From Synchiropus splendidus (Eukaryota; Chordata; Actinopteri; Syngnathiformes; Callionymidae): a stretch of 64,000 nucleotides of DNA. Of the stretch, positions 1-13,500 are shown piece by piece (the stretch's first letter is position 1; the number at the start of each line of letters is the position of its first letter). Position numbers and translations under genes: made by a program. The stretch covers positions 20,803,563 through 20,867,562 of the forward strand of contig NC_071348.1 of assembly GCF_027744825.2 (NCBI RefSeq), given 5' to 3'. A model generated the notes under the pieces. The model was not told the origin of the DNA, ran no database searches, and saw only the letters and a program-made list of their open reading frames with translations.

Positions 1-2932
1 GCTATAGTGGGAGGAGAAAATTTCATGTTCTGAAGCTTCCCTGCAAGTTGTGCCACAATGCGTAAAACGCGTTTTCAGCCTGACATAAGGTTGATTCCGG
101 AACGCCAAACATAAGAATGTTGATAACTTTGGAAAAACACTTCAGACAGCTTAGATTTGACGTGCAACTACTAGAAAAACCCATTCTGCTATAGTTGGAT
201 GTTAAACTTTCATGTTCTGAAGTCTCCCTGCAAAGTTATGGCACTATCCAGAAAACGCGTTTTTAGCCTGAGATAAGGTGGGTTCCAGAACGCCAAACAT
301 AAAAATGTTGATAACTTTGGAAAAACACTTCAGACAGCTTAGATTTGATGTGCAACTACTAGAAAAACCCTTTCTGCTATAGTGGGAGGTGAAAATGTCA
401 TGTTCTGAAGCTTCCCTGCAAAGTTATGGCAAAATATGTAAAGCGCGATTTCAGGCTGAGATAAGGTCGATTCCGAAACGCCAAACATAAAAATGTTGAT
501 AACTTTGGAAAAACACATCAGACAGCTAAGATTTGATGTGCAACTACTAGAAAGACGCATTCTGCTATAGTGGGAGGTTAAAATTTCATGTTCTTAAGTT
601 TCCCTGCAAAGTTATGGCACAATGCAGAAAACTCGTGTTCAGCCTCACATAAGGTCAATTCCGGAACGCCAAACATAAAAATGTTGATAACTTTCCAAAA
701 ACACTTCAGACAGCTTAGATTTGATGTGCAACGACTGGAAAAAGCCTTTCTGCTATAGTGGGAGTTGAAAATTTCATGTTCTGAAGCTTCCCTGCAAAGT
801 TATGGCACAATGCAGAAAACGCGTTTTCAGCCTCACATAAGGTCAATTCCGGAACGCCAAACATAAAAATGTTAATAACTTCGGAAAAACACTTCAGACA
901 GCTTAGATTTGATGTGCAACTACTAGAGAGACCCTTTCTGCTATAGTGGGAGGTGAAAATTTCATGTTCTGAAGTTTCCCTGCAAAGTTATTGCACAATG
1001 AAGAAAACGCGTTTTCAGCCAGAGATAAGGTCGATTCTGTAATGCCAAACATAAAAATGTTGATAACTTTGGAAAAACACTTCAGACAGCTTAGATTTGA
1101 CGTGCAACTACTAGAAAGACCCTTTCTGCTGTAGTGGGAGTTGAAAATTTCATGTTCTGAAGCTTCCCTGCAAAGTTATGGCACAATGCAGAAAACGTGT
1201 TTTCAGCCTGAGATAAGGTCGATTCAGGAACGCCAAATATAACAATGTTGATAACTTTCGAAAAACACTACAAACAGCTTAGATTTGATGTGCAACTACT
1301 AGAAAAAGCCTTTCTGCTATAGTGGGATGTTTAAATGTCATGTTCTGAAGCTTCCCTGCAAAGTTATGGTACAATGCAGAAAACGCTTTTACAGCCTGAG
1401 ATAAGGTGGATTCCGGAAAGCCAAACATAAAAATGTTGATAACTTTGGAAAAACACTTCAGACAGCTTAGATTTGATCTGCAACTACTGGAAAAAGCCTT
1501 TCTGCTATAGTGGGAGTTGAAAATTTCATGTTCTGAAGCTTCCCTGCAAAGTTATGGCACATTGCAGAAAAGGCGTTTTCAGCCTGAGATAAGGTCGATT
1601 CCGGTAAGCCAAACATAAAAATGTTGATAACTTTGGAAAAACACTTCAGACAGCTTAGATTTGATGTGCAACTACTGGAAAAAGTCTTTCTGCTATAGTG
1701 GGAGTTGAAAATTTCATGTTCGGAAGCTTCCCTGCAAAGTTATGGCACAATGCAGAAAACGCGTTTTCAGCCTCACAAAAGGTCAATTCCGGACCGCCAA
1801 ACATAAAAATGTTAATAACTTCGGAAAAACACTTCAGACAGCTTAGATTTGATGTGCAACTACTAGAGAGACCCTTTATGCTATAGTGGGAGGTGAAAAT
1901 GTCATGTTCTGAAGTTTCCCTGCAAAGTTATGGCACAATGCAGAAAACGTGTTTTCAGCCTGAGATAAGGTCGATTCAGGAACGCCAAATATAAAAATGT
2001 TGATAACTTTCGAAAAACACTTCAAAGAGCTTAGATTTGATGTGCAACTACTAGAAAAACCCTTTCTGCTATAGTGGGATGTTTAAATGTCATGTTCTGA
2101 AGCTTCCCTGCAAAGTTATGGCACAATGCAGAAAACGCTTTTACAGCCTGAGATAAGGTGGATTCCGGAAAGCCAAACATAAAAATGTTGATAACTTTGG
2201 AAAAACACTTCAGACAGCTTAGATTTGATGTGCAACTACTGGAAAAAGCCTTTCTGCCATAGTGGGAGTTGAAAATTTCATGTTCTGAAGCTTCCCTGCA
2301 AAGTTATGGCACATTGCAGAAAACGCGTTTTCAGCCTGAGATAAGGTCGATTCCGGAAAGCCAAACATAAAAATGTTGATAACTTTGGAAGAACACTTCA
2401 GACAGCTTAGATTTGATGTGCAACTACTGGAAAAAGTCTTTCTGCTATAGTGGGAGTTGAAAATTTCATGTTCGGAAGCTTCCCTGCAAAGTTATGGCAC
2501 AATGCAGAAAACGCGTTTTCAGCCTCACATAAGGTCAATTCCGGACCGCCAAACATAAAAATGTTAATAACTTCGGAAAAACACTTCAGACAGCTTAGAT
2601 TTGATGTGCAACTACAAGAAAAAGCCTTTCTGCTATAGTGGAAGTTGAAAATTTAATGTTCTGAAGCTTCCCTGCAAAGTTATGGCACATTGCAGAAAAC
2701 GCGTTTTCAGCCTGAGATAAGGTCGATTCCGGAACGCCAAACATAAAAATGTTGATAACTTTGGAAAAACACTTCAAACAGCTTAGATTTGATGTGCAAC
2801 TACTAGAAAGACCCTTTCTGCTATCGTGGGATGTTTAAATGTCATGTTCTGAAGCTTCCCTGCAAAGTTATGGCACAATGCAGAAAACGCGTTTTCAGCA
2901 TGAGACAAGGTCGATTCCGGAACGCCAAACAT

Positions 2933-4820
2933 AAAAATGTTGATAACTTTGGAAAAACACTTCAGACAGCTTAGATTTGATGTGCAACTACTAGAAAGAC
3001 CCTTTCTGCTATAGCGGAATATGAAAATTTCATGTTCTGAAGATTCCCTGCAAAGTTATGGCAGAATGCGTAAATCGCGTTTTCAGCCTGATATAAGGTC
3101 GATTCCTGAACGCCAAACATAAAAATGTTGATAACTTTGGAAAAACACTTCAAACAGCTTAGATTTGATGTGCAACTACTAGAAAGACCCTTTCTGCTAT
3201 AGTGGCATGTGAATATTTCATGTTCTGAAGCTTGCCTGGAAAGTTGTGGCACAATGCAGAAAATGCGTTTTCAGCCTGAGATAAGATGTGTTCCAGAACG
3301 CCAAACATAAAAATGTAGATAAGTTTGGAAAAACACTTCAGACTGCTTAGCTTTGATGAGCCATTACTAGAAAGACCCTTTCTGCAATAGTGGGTGGTGA
3401 AAATTCGATGTTCTGAAGCTTCCCTGCAAAGTTATGGCCCAATGCGTAAAACGCGTTTTCAGCCTGAGATAAGGTCAATTCCGGACCGCCAAACATAAAA
3501 ATGTTAATAACTTCGGAAAAACACTTCAGACAGCTTAGATTTGATGTGCAACTACTAGAGAGACCCTTTATGCTATAGTGGGAGGTGAAAATGTCATGTT
3601 CTGAAGTTTCCCTGCAAAGTTATGGCACAATGCAGAAAACGTGTTTTCAGCCTGAGATAAGGTCGATTCAGGAACGCCAAATATAAAAATGTTGATAACT
3701 TTCGAAAAACACTTCAAAGAGCTTAGATTTGATGTGCAACTACTAGAAAAACCCTTTCTGCTATAGTGGGATGTTTAAATGTCATGTTCTGAAGCTTCCC
3801 TGCAAAGTTATGGCACAATGCAGAAAACGCTTTTACAGCCTGAGATAAGGTGGATTCCGGAAAGCCAAACATAAAAATGTTGATAACTTTGGAAAAACAC
3901 TTCAGACAGCTTAGATTTGATGTGCAACTACTGGAAAAAGCCTTTCTGCCATAGTGGGAGTTGAAAATTTCATGTTCTGAAGCTTCCCTGCAAAGTTATG
4001 GCACATTGCAGAAAACGCGTTTTCAGCCTGAGATAAGGTCGATTCCGGAAAGCCAAACATAAAAATGTTGATAACTTTGGAAAAACACTTCAGACAGCTT
4101 AGATTTGATGTGCAACTACTGGAAAAAGTCTTTCTGCTATAGTGGGAGTTGAAAATTTCATGTTCGGAAGCTTCCCTGCAAAGTTATGGCACAATGCAGA
4201 AAACGCGTTTTCAGCCTCACATAAGGTCAATTCCGGACCGCCAAACATAAAAATGTTAATAACTTCGGAATAACACTTCAGACAGCTTAGATTTGATGTG
4301 CAACTACAAGAAAAAGCCTTTCTGCTATAGTGGAAGTTGAAAATTTAATGTTCTGAAGCTTCCCTGCAAAGTTATGGCACATTGCAGAAAACGCGTTTTC
4401 AGCCTGAGATAAGGTCGATTCCGGAACGCCAAACATAAAAATGTTGATAACTTTGGAAAAACACTTCAAACAACTTAGATTTGATGTGCAACTACTAGAA
4501 AGACCCTTTCTGCTATCGTGGGATGTTTAAATGTCATGTTCTGAAGCTTCCCTGCAAAGTTATGGCACAATGCAGAAAACGCGTTTTCAGCATGAGACAA
4601 GGTCGATTCCGGAACGCCAAACATAAAAATGTTGATAACTTTGGAAAAACACTTTCGACAGCTTAGATTTGATGTGCAACTACTAGAAAGACCCTTTCTG
4701 CTATAGCGGAATATGAAAATTTCATGTTCTGAAGATTCCCTGCAAAGTTATGGCAGAATGCGTAAATCGCGTTTTCAGCCTGAGATAAGGTCGATTCCTG
4801 AACGCCAAACATAAAAATGT
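2933..4820 (+). repeat. 10-monomer block, copy 1
   Basis: About 1.89 kb matching 5375-7262 at a constant offset of 2442 bp and 20595-22482 at 17662 bp. Markers include the ctatagcggaatatg monomer, ctatagtggcatgtg, ataagatgtgttcc and ttaataacttcgg. The match to copy 2 stops around 4820, where copy 1 continues ggataaacacttcagacagag and copy 2 continues with ttcaaacagcttag. Confidence 0.85.
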
Positions 4821-5374
4821 TGATAACTTTGGATAAACACTTCAGACAGAGTAGCTTTGATGTGCAACTACTAGAAAGACCCTTTCTGCTATAGTGGGAG
4901 GTGAAAATTTCATGTTACGAAGCTTCCCTGCAAAGTTATGGCACAATTCCGAAAACGCGTTTTCAGCCTGAGATAAGGTCGATTCCGGAACGCCAAACAT
5001 AAAAATGTTGATAACTTTGGAAAAACACTTCAAACAGCTTAGATTTGATGTGCAACTACTAGAAAGACCCTTTCTGCTATAGTGGGAGGTGAAAATTTCA
5101 TGTTCTGAGGCTTCCCTGCAAAGATATGACACAATGCAAAAAACCCGTTTTCAGACTGAGATAAGGTGGGTTCAGTAACGCCAAACATAAAAATGTTGAT
5201 AACTTTGGAAAAACACCAGACAGCTTAGATTTGATGTGCAACTACTAGAAAGACCATTTCTGCTATAGTGGGTGGTGAAAATTCGATGTTCTGAAGCTTC
5301 CCTGCAAAGTTATGGCACAATGCGTAAAACGCGTTTTCAGCTTCAGATAAGGTCGATTCCGGAACGCCAAACAT

Positions 5375-7262
5375 AAAAATGTTGATAACTTTGGAAAAAC
5401 ACTTCAGACAGCTTAGATTTGATGTGCAACTACTAGAAAGACCCTTTCTGCTATAGCGGAATATGAAAATTTCATGTTCTGAAGATTCCCTGCAAAGTTA
5501 TGGCAGAATGCGTAAATCGCGTTTTCAGCCTGATATAAGGTCGATTCCTGAACGCCAAACATAAAAATGTTGATAACTTTGGAAAAACACTTCAAACAGC
5601 TTAGATTTGATGTGCAACTACTAGAAAGACCCTTTCTGCTATAGTGGCATGTGAATATTTCATGTTCTGAAGCTTGCCTGGAAAGTTGTGGCACAATGCA
5701 GAAAATGCGTTTTCAGCCTGAGATAAGATGTGTTCCAGAACGCCAAACATAAAAATGTAGATAAGTTTGGAAAAACACTTCAGACAGCTTAGCTTTGATG
5801 AGCCATTACTAGAAAGACCCTTTCTGCAATAGTGGGTGGTGAAAATTCGATGTTCTGAAGCTTCCCTGCAAAGTTATGGCCCAATGCGTAAAACGCGTTT
5901 TCAGCCTGAGATAAGGTCAATTCCGGACCGCCAAACATAAAAATGTTAATAACTTCGGAAAAACACTTCAGACAGCTTAGATTTGATGTGCAACTACTAG
6001 AGAGACCCTTTATGCTATAGTGGGAGGTGAAAATGTCATGTTCTGAAGTTTCCCTGCAAAGTTATGGCACAATGCAGAAAACGTGTTTTCAGCCTGAGAT
6101 AAGGTCGATTCAGGAACGCCAAATATAAAAATGTTGATAACTTTCGAAAAACACTTCAAAGAGCTTAGATTTGATGTGCAACTACTAGAAAAACCCTTTC
6201 TGCTATAGTGGGATGTTTAAATGTCATGTTCTGAAGCTTCCCTGCAAAGTTATGGCACAATGCAGAAAACGCTTTTACAGCCTGAGATAAGGTGGATTCC
6301 GGAAAGCCAAACATAAAAATGTTGATAACTTTGGAAAAACACTTCAGACAGCTTAGATTTGATGTGCAACTACTGGAAAAAGCCTTTCTGCCGTAGTGGG
6401 AGTTGAAAATTTCATGTTCTGAAGCTTCCCTGCAAAGTTATGGCACATTGCAGAAAACGCGTTTTCAGCCTGAGATAAGGTCGATTCCGGAAAGCCAAAC
6501 ATCAAAATGTTGATAACTTTGGAAAAACACTTCAGACAGCTTAGATTTGATGTGCAACTACTGGAAAAAGTCTTTCTGCTATAGTGGGAGTTGAAAATTT
6601 CATGTTCTAAAGCTTCCCTGCAAAGTTATGGCACAATGCAGAAAACGCGTTTTCAGCCTCACATAAGGTCAATTCCGGACCGCCAAACATAAAAATGTTA
6701 ATAACTTCGGAAAAACACTTCAGACAGCTTAGATTTGATGTGCAACTACAAGAAAAAGCCTTTCTGCTATAGTGGAAGTTGAAAATTTAATGTTCTGAAG
6801 CTTCCCTGCAAAGTTATGGCACATTGCAGAAAACGCGTTTTCAGCCTGAGATAAGGTCGATACCGGAACGCCAAACATAAAAATGTTGATAACTTTGGAA
6901 AAACACTTCAAACAACTTAGATTTGATGTGCAACTACTAGAAAGACCCTTTCTGCTATCGTGGGATGTTTAAATGTCATGTTCTGAAGCTTCCCTGCAAA
7001 GTTATGGCACAATGCAGAAAACGCGTTTTCAGCATGAGACAAGGTCGATTCCGGAACGCCAAACATAAAAATGTTGATAACTTTGGAAAAACACTTCAGA
7101 CAGCTTAGATTTGATGTGCAACTACTAGAAAGACCCTTTCTGCTATAGCGGAATATGAAAATTTCATGTTCTGAAGATTCCCTGCAAAGTTATGGCAGAA
7201 TACGTAAATCGCGTTTTCAGCCTGAGATAAGGTCGATTCCTGAACGCCAAACATAAAAATGT
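5375..7262 (+). repeat. 10-monomer block, copy 2
   Basis: Second copy of the block beginning at 2933. The three monomers between copies (4813-5374) include one with a 2-bp deletion (caccagac instead of cacttcagac), which is also found downstream of copy 3 near 22690. Scattered single-base differences separate it from copy 1. Confidence 0.85.
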
Positions 7263-7640
7263 TGATAACTTTGGAAAAACACTTCAAACAGCTTAGATTT
7301 GATGTGCAACTACTAGAAAGACCCTTTCTGCTATAGTGGGAGGTGAAAATTTCATGTTTTGAGGCTTCCCTGCAAAGATATGACACAATGCAAAAAACCC
7401 GTTTTCAGACAGAGATAAGGTGGGTTCAGTAACGCCAAACATAAAAATGTTGATAACTTTGGAAAAACACTTCAAACAGCTTAGATTTGATGTGCAACTA
7501 CTAGATAGACCCTTTCTGCTATAGTGGGAGGTGAAAATTTCATGTTCTGAGGCTTCCCTGCAAAGATATGACACAATGCAAAAAACCCGTTTTCAGACTG
7601 AGATAAGGTGGGTTCAGTAACGCCAAACATAAAAATGTTG
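7263..7640 (+). repeat. Tandem pair of one monomer subtype
   Basis: Two successive units share gaggcttccctgcaaagata, tgacacaatgcaaaaaaccc and gggttcagtaacgcc with only a few differences. The same subtype is single near 5107 and near 22583, so this looks like a local one-unit duplication. Confidence 0.75.
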
Positions 7641-9227
7641 ATAACTTTGGAAAAACACTTCAGACAGCTTAGATTTGATGTGCAACTACTAGAAAGACCC
7701 TTTCTGCTATAGTGGGAGGTGAAAATTTCATGTTCTGAAGCTTTCCTGCAAAGGTATGGCACAATGTGTAAAATGCCTTTTCAGCCTGAGAAAAGGTCGA
7801 TTCAGGAACACCAAACATAAAAATGTTGAAAACTTTCGAAAAACACTTCAGACAGCTTAGATTTGATGTGCAACTACGAGAAAGACCCTTTCTGCTATCG
7901 TGGGAGGTGAAAATTTCATGTTCTGAAGCTTCGCTGCAAAGTTATGGCACAATGCGTAAAACTCGTTTTCAGCCTGAGATGAGGTTGATTTCAGAACGCC
8001 GAACATAAAAATGTTGATAACTTTGGAAAAACACTTCAGACAGCTTAGATTTGATGTGCAACTACGAGAAAGACCCTTTCTGCTATTGTGGGAGGTGAAA
8101 ATTTCATGTTCTGAAGCCTCCCTGCAAAGTCATGGCACAATGCAGAAAACCTGTTTTCAGCCTGAGATAAGGTGGTTTCCAGAACGCCAAACATAAAAAT
8201 GTTGATAACTTTGGAAAAACACTTCAGACAGTTTAGATTTGATGTGCAACTACGAGAAACACCCATTCTGCTTTAGTGGGAGGTGAAAATATCATGTTCT
8301 GAAGGTTCCCTGCAAAGTTATGGCACAATGCGTAAAATGCGTTTTCAGCCTGAGATAAGGTGGGTTCCAGAACGCCAAAATAAAAATGTTGATAACTTTG
8401 GAAAAACACTTCAGACAGCTTAGATTTGATGTGCAACTACTAGAAAGACCCTTTCTGCTATCGTGGGAGGTGAAAATTTCATGTTCTGAAGCTTGATGCA
8501 AAGTTATGGGACAATGCGTAAAACGCGTTTTCAGCCTGAGATAAGGTCAATTCCGGAACGCCAAACATTAAAATGTGGATAACTTTGGAAAAACACTTCA
8601 GACAGCTTAGATTTGAAGTACAACTACTAGAAAGACCTTTTCTGCTATAGCGCAAGTTTAAAATTTCATGTTCTGAAGCTTACTTGCAAAGTTATGGCAC
8701 AATGCAGAAAACGCGTTTTCAGCCTGAGATAAGGTCGATTCCGGTACACCAAACATAAAAATGTTGATAACTTTGGAAAAACACTTCAGACAGCTTAGAT
8801 TTGATCTGCAACTACTTGAAAGACCCTTTCTGCTATAGTGGGAGGTGAAAATTTGATGTTCTGAAGCTTCCCTGCAAAGTTATGGCACCATGCGTAAAAC
8901 GCTTTTTCAGGCTGAGATAAGGTCGATTCTGGAACGCCAAACATAAAAGTGTTGATAACTTCGAAAAGACACTTAAGACAGCATAGATTCGATGAGCAAC
9001 TACTAGAAAGACCCTTTCTACTATAGCGGCAGGTGGAAATTTCATGTTCTGTGGCTTCCCTGCAAAGTTATGGCACAATGCAAAAAACACGTTTTCAGAC
9101 TGAGATAAGGTGGGGTCCAGAACGCCAAACATAAAAATGTTGATAACTTTGGAAAAACATTTCAGACAGCTTATATTTGATCTGCAACTACTTGAAGGAC
9201 CCTTTCTGCTATAGTGGGAGTTGAAAA

Positions 9228-9300
9228 TTCGATGTTCTGAAGCTTCCATGCAAAGTTATGGCAAAGTTATGGCAAAACGCATTTTCAGCCTGAGATAAGG
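9228..9300 (+). repeat. Internal 11-bp tandem duplication inside a monomer
   Basis: The unit reads gcaaagttatggcaaagttatggcaaaacgc in effect: the caaagttatgg element appears twice in a row and the usual cacaatgc that follows is lost. The related unit near 44400 has the standard cacaatgcgtaaaac arrangement, so the change is private to this copy. Confidence 0.8.
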
Positions 9301-12299
9301 TCGATTCCGGAACGCCAAACATGAAAATGTTGATAACTTTGGAAAAACACTTCAGACAGCTTAGATTTGATGTGCAAGTAGGAGAAAAACCCTTTCTGCT
9401 TTACTGGGAATTGAAAATTTCATGTTCTGAAGCTTTCCTGCAAATTTATGGCGCAATTCGTAAAACGCGTTTTCAGCCTGAGATAAGGTTGATTCAGGAA
9501 CGCCAAACATAAAAATGTTTATAACTTTGGAAAAACACTTCAGACAGCTTAGATTTTATGTGCAACTACTAGAAAGACCCTTTCTGCTATAGTGGGATAT
9601 GAAAATTTCGTGTTCTGAAGATTCCCTGCAAAGTTATGGCAGAATGCGTAAATCGCGTATTCAGCTTGAGATAAGATCGATTCCGAAACGCCAAACATAA
9701 GAATGTTGATAACTTTGGAAAAACACTTCAGACGGCTTAGATTTGATGTGCAACTATTAGAAAAACCCTTTCAGCTATAGTGGGAGGTGAACATTTCATG
9801 TTCTGAAGCTTCCCTGAGAAGTTATGGCACAATGCGTAAAACGCGTTTTCAGCCTGAGATAAGGTCGATTCCGGAAAGCCAAACATAAAAATGTTGATAA
9901 GTTTAGAAAAACACTTCAGACAGCTTAGATTTGATGTGCAACTACTGGAAAAAGCCTTTCTGCTATAGTGGGAGTTGAAAATTTCATGTTCTGAAGCTTC
10001 CCTGCAAAGATATGGCACATTGCAGCAAACGCGTTTTCAGCCTGAGATAAGGTTGATTCCGGAACGCAAACATAAAAATATGATAACTTTGAAAAAACAC
10101 TTCAGACAGCTTAGATTTTATGTGCAACTACTAGAAAGACCCTTTCTGCTATAGTGGGAGGTGAAAATTTCATGTTCTGAAGTTTCCCTGCAAAGTTATG
10201 GCACAATGCAGAAAACGCGTTTTCAGCCAGAGATAAGGTCGATTCTGGAATGCCAAACATAAAAATGTTGATAACTTTGGAAAAACACTTCAGACAGCTT
10301 AGGTTTGACGTGCAACTACTAGAAAGACCCTTTCTGCTATAGTGGGAGTTGAAAATTTCATGTTCTGAATCTTCCCTGCAAAGTTATGGCACAATGCAGA
10401 AAACGTGTTTTCAGCCTGAGATAAGGTCGATTCAGGAACGCCAAATATAAAAATGTTGACAACTATCGAAAAACACTTCAGACAGCTTAGATTTGATGTG
10501 CAAGTAGGAGAAAGACCCTTTCTGCTATAGTGGGAGGTGAAAATTTCATGTTCTGAAGCTTTCCTGCAAAGTTATGGCACAATGCGTCAAACGCGTTTTC
10601 AGCCTGAGATAAGATGGGTTTCGGAACGCCAAGCATAAAAATGTTGATAAGTTTGGAAAAACACTTCAGACAACTTAGCTTTAATGTGCAACTACTAGAA
10701 AGACCCTTTCTGCTATAGTGGGATGTGAAAATTTCATGTTCTGAAGCTTCCCTGCAAAGTTATGGCACCATGCGTAAAACGCGTTTACAGCCTGAGATAA
10801 GGTCGATTCCGGAATGGCAAGCATAAAACTGTTGATAACTTTGGAAAAACATTTCAGACAGCTTAGTTTTGATCTGCAACTACGAGAAAGACCCTTTCTG
10901 CTATCGTGGGAGGTGAAAATTTCATGTTCTGAAGCTTGAGGCAAAGTTATGGGACAATGCGTAAAACGCGTTTTCAGCCTGAGATAAGATCGATTCCGGA
11001 ACGCCAAACATTAAAATGTGGATAACTTTGGAAAAACACTTCAGACAGCTTAGATTTGATGTACAACTACTAGAAAGACCTTTTCTGCTATAGCGCAAGT
11101 TTAAAATTTCATGTTCTGAAGCTTCCTTGCAAAGTTATGGCACAATGCAGAAAACGCGTTTTCAGCCTGAGATAAGGTCGATTCCGGTACACCAAACATA
11201 AAAATGTTGATAACTTTGGAAAAACACTTCAGACAGCTTAGCTTTGATGTGCAACTACTAGAAAGTCCCTTTCTGCTATAGTGGGAGTTGAAAATTCGTA
11301 TGTTCTGAAGCTTCCCTGCAAATTTATGGAACAATGCGTTAAACGCGTTTTCAGCCTGAGATAAGGTTGATTCAGGAACGCCAAACATAAAAAAGTTGAT
11401 AACTTTTGAAATACACTTCAGACAGCATAGATTTGATGTGCAATTACTAGAAAGACCCTTTTTGCTATAGTGGGAGGTGAAAATTTCATGTTCTGAAGCT
11501 TCCCTGCAAAGTTATGGCACAATGGAGAAAACACGTTTTCAGCCTGAGATAAGGTGGGTTCCGGAACGCCAAACATAAAAATGTTGATAACTTTGGAAAA
11601 ACACTTCAGACAGCTTAGATTTGATGTGCAACTACAAGACAGACCCTTTCTGCAATAGCGGGAGGTTAAAATATCATATTCTGAAGCTTCCCTGCAAAGT
11701 TATGGCAAATGCAGAAAACGCGTTTTCATCCTGAGATAAGGTGGGTTCCAGAACGCCAAACATAAAAATGTTGATAACTTTGGAAAAACATTTCAGACAG
11801 CTTAGATTTGATGTGCAACTACTAGAAAGACCCTTTCTGCCATTGTGGGAGGTGAAAATTTGATGTTCTGAAGCTTCCCTGCAAAGTTATGGCACCATGC
11901 GTAAAACGCGTTTTCTGGCTGAGATAAGGTCGATTCTGGAATGCCAAACATAAAAAATGTTGATAACTTTGGAAAAACACATCAGACAGCTTAGATTTGA
12001 CGTGCAACTACTCGAAAAACCCTTTCTGCTATAGTCGGAGTTGAAAATTTCATGTTCTGAAGCTTCCCTGCAAAGTTATGGCACAATGCAGAAAACGCGT
12101 TTTCAGCCTGAGATAAGGTGGGTTCCAGAACGCCAAACAAAAAAATATGATAACTTTGGAAAAACACTTCAGACAGCTTAGATTTGATGTGCAACTACTA
12201 GAAAGACCCTTTCTGCTATAGTGGGAGGTGAAAATGTAATGTTCTGAAGCTTTATGCAAAGTTATGGCACAATGCGTAAAACGCGTTTTCAGATTGAGA

Positions 12300-13500
12300 T
12301 AAAGTCGATTCCGGAACGCCAAACATAAAAATGTTGATAACTTTGGAAAAACACTTCAGACAGCTTAGATTTGATTTGCAATTTCTAGAAAGACCCTTTC
12401 TGCCATTGTGGGAGGTGAAAATTTCATGTTCTGAAGCTTCACGGCAAAGTTATGGCACAATGCGTAAAACGCGTTTTCAGCCTGTGATAAGGTCGATTCA
12501 GGAACGTCAAACATAAAAAAGTTGATAACTTTTGAAATACACTTCAGACCGCTTACATTTGATGTGCAACTACTAGAAAGACCCTTTCTGCTATAGTGGG
12601 AGGTGAAAATTTCATGTTCTGAAGCTTCCCTGCAAAGGTATCGCACAATGCAGAAAACGCGTTTTCAGCCTGAGATAAGATGGGTTCCGGAACGCCAAAC
12701 ATAAAAATGTTGATAAGTTTGGAAAAACACTTCAGACCTCTTAGCTTTAATGTGCAACTACTAGAAAGACCCTTTCTGCTATAGTGGGATGTGGAAATTT
12801 CATGTTCTGAAGCTTCCCTGCAAAGCTATGGCACAATGCAGAAAACACGTTTTCAGCCTGAGATAAGTTCGATTCCGGAACGCCAAACATAAAAATGTAG
12901 ATAACTTTGGAAAAACACTTCAGACAGCTTAGATTTGATGTACACCTACTAGAAAGACCTTTTCTGCTATAGCGCAATTTTAAAATTTCATGTTCTGAAG
13001 CTTCCTTGCAAAGTTATGGCACAATGCAGAAAACGCGTTTTCAGCCTGAGATAAGGTGGGTTCCGGAACGCCAAACATAAAAATGTAGATAACTTTGGAA
13101 AAACACTTCAGACAGCTTAGATTTTTTTGTGCAACTACTAGAAAGACCTTTTCTGCTATAGTGGAAGTTTAAAATGTCATGTTCTGATGCATCCCTGCAA
13201 AGTTATGGCACAATGAAGAAAACGGGTGTTCAGCCTGAGATAAGGTTGATTCCGGAACCCCAAACATAAAAATGTTGATAACTTTGGAAAGCCACTTCAG
13301 ACAGCTTGGATTTGATGTGCAACTACTAGAACGACCCTTTCTACTACAGCGGCAGGTGAAAATTTCATGATCTTTGGCATCCCTGCAAAGTTATGGCACA
13401 ATGCAAAAAACACGTTTTCAGACTGAGATAAGGTGGGTTCCAGAACGCCAAACATAAAAATGTTGATAACTTTGGAAAAACATTTCAGACAGCTTAGATT
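12300..13500 (+). repeat. Monomer run paralogous to 51.76-53.1 kb
   Basis: The stretch 12331-12980 matches 51790-52440 at an offset of 39459 bp, including rare variants cacggcaaag, gcctgtgataagg, cagacctcttagctttaatg and caaagctatgg. It then continues with the agatttttttgtgcaac variant (T-run 13122-13128), also found at 52770 and 53711. Confidence 0.8.

Larger units (their letters stand above)
1..8560 (+). repeat. Block A1: satellite domain with 9-mer (5+4) HOR
   Basis: A diagnostic variant, ttaataacttcgg in place of ttgataactttgg, starts at 872, 1812, 2564, 3504, 4256, 5946 and 6698. Spacings are 940, 752, 940, 752, 1690 and 752, so a 5-mer alternates with a 4-mer (9-mer, 1692 bp), with a 9-unit interval at 4256-5946 that carries a 2-bp deletion near 5214. 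Monomer phase is exactly 188 up to that deletion. The same set of monomers reappears in block A2 at 20.6-24.6 kb. Confidence 0.85.

Noticed and set aside
8833..9249. 138-residue minus-strand open frame, the longest in the window, plus many 60-110-residue minus-strand frames with similar sequence (for example 14622-14954, 16125-16457, 35902-36234)
   Set aside because: They translate the satellite itself. 188 is not a multiple of three, so frames shift each unit, and most of these frames end at the taa in the complement of the conserved ttagattt. Substitutions and 1-bp indels ignore codon position, the repeated similarity is just monomer identity, and no promoter, intron pattern or domain is visible.
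13115..13140. T-run (agatttttttgtgcaac) as a microsatellite or poly(A) tail of a retroelement
   Set aside because: It is a 7-base run replacing gatttgatgtg in an otherwise ordinary monomer; the same variant is at 52770 and 53711 and no target-site duplication or inserted element accompanies it.
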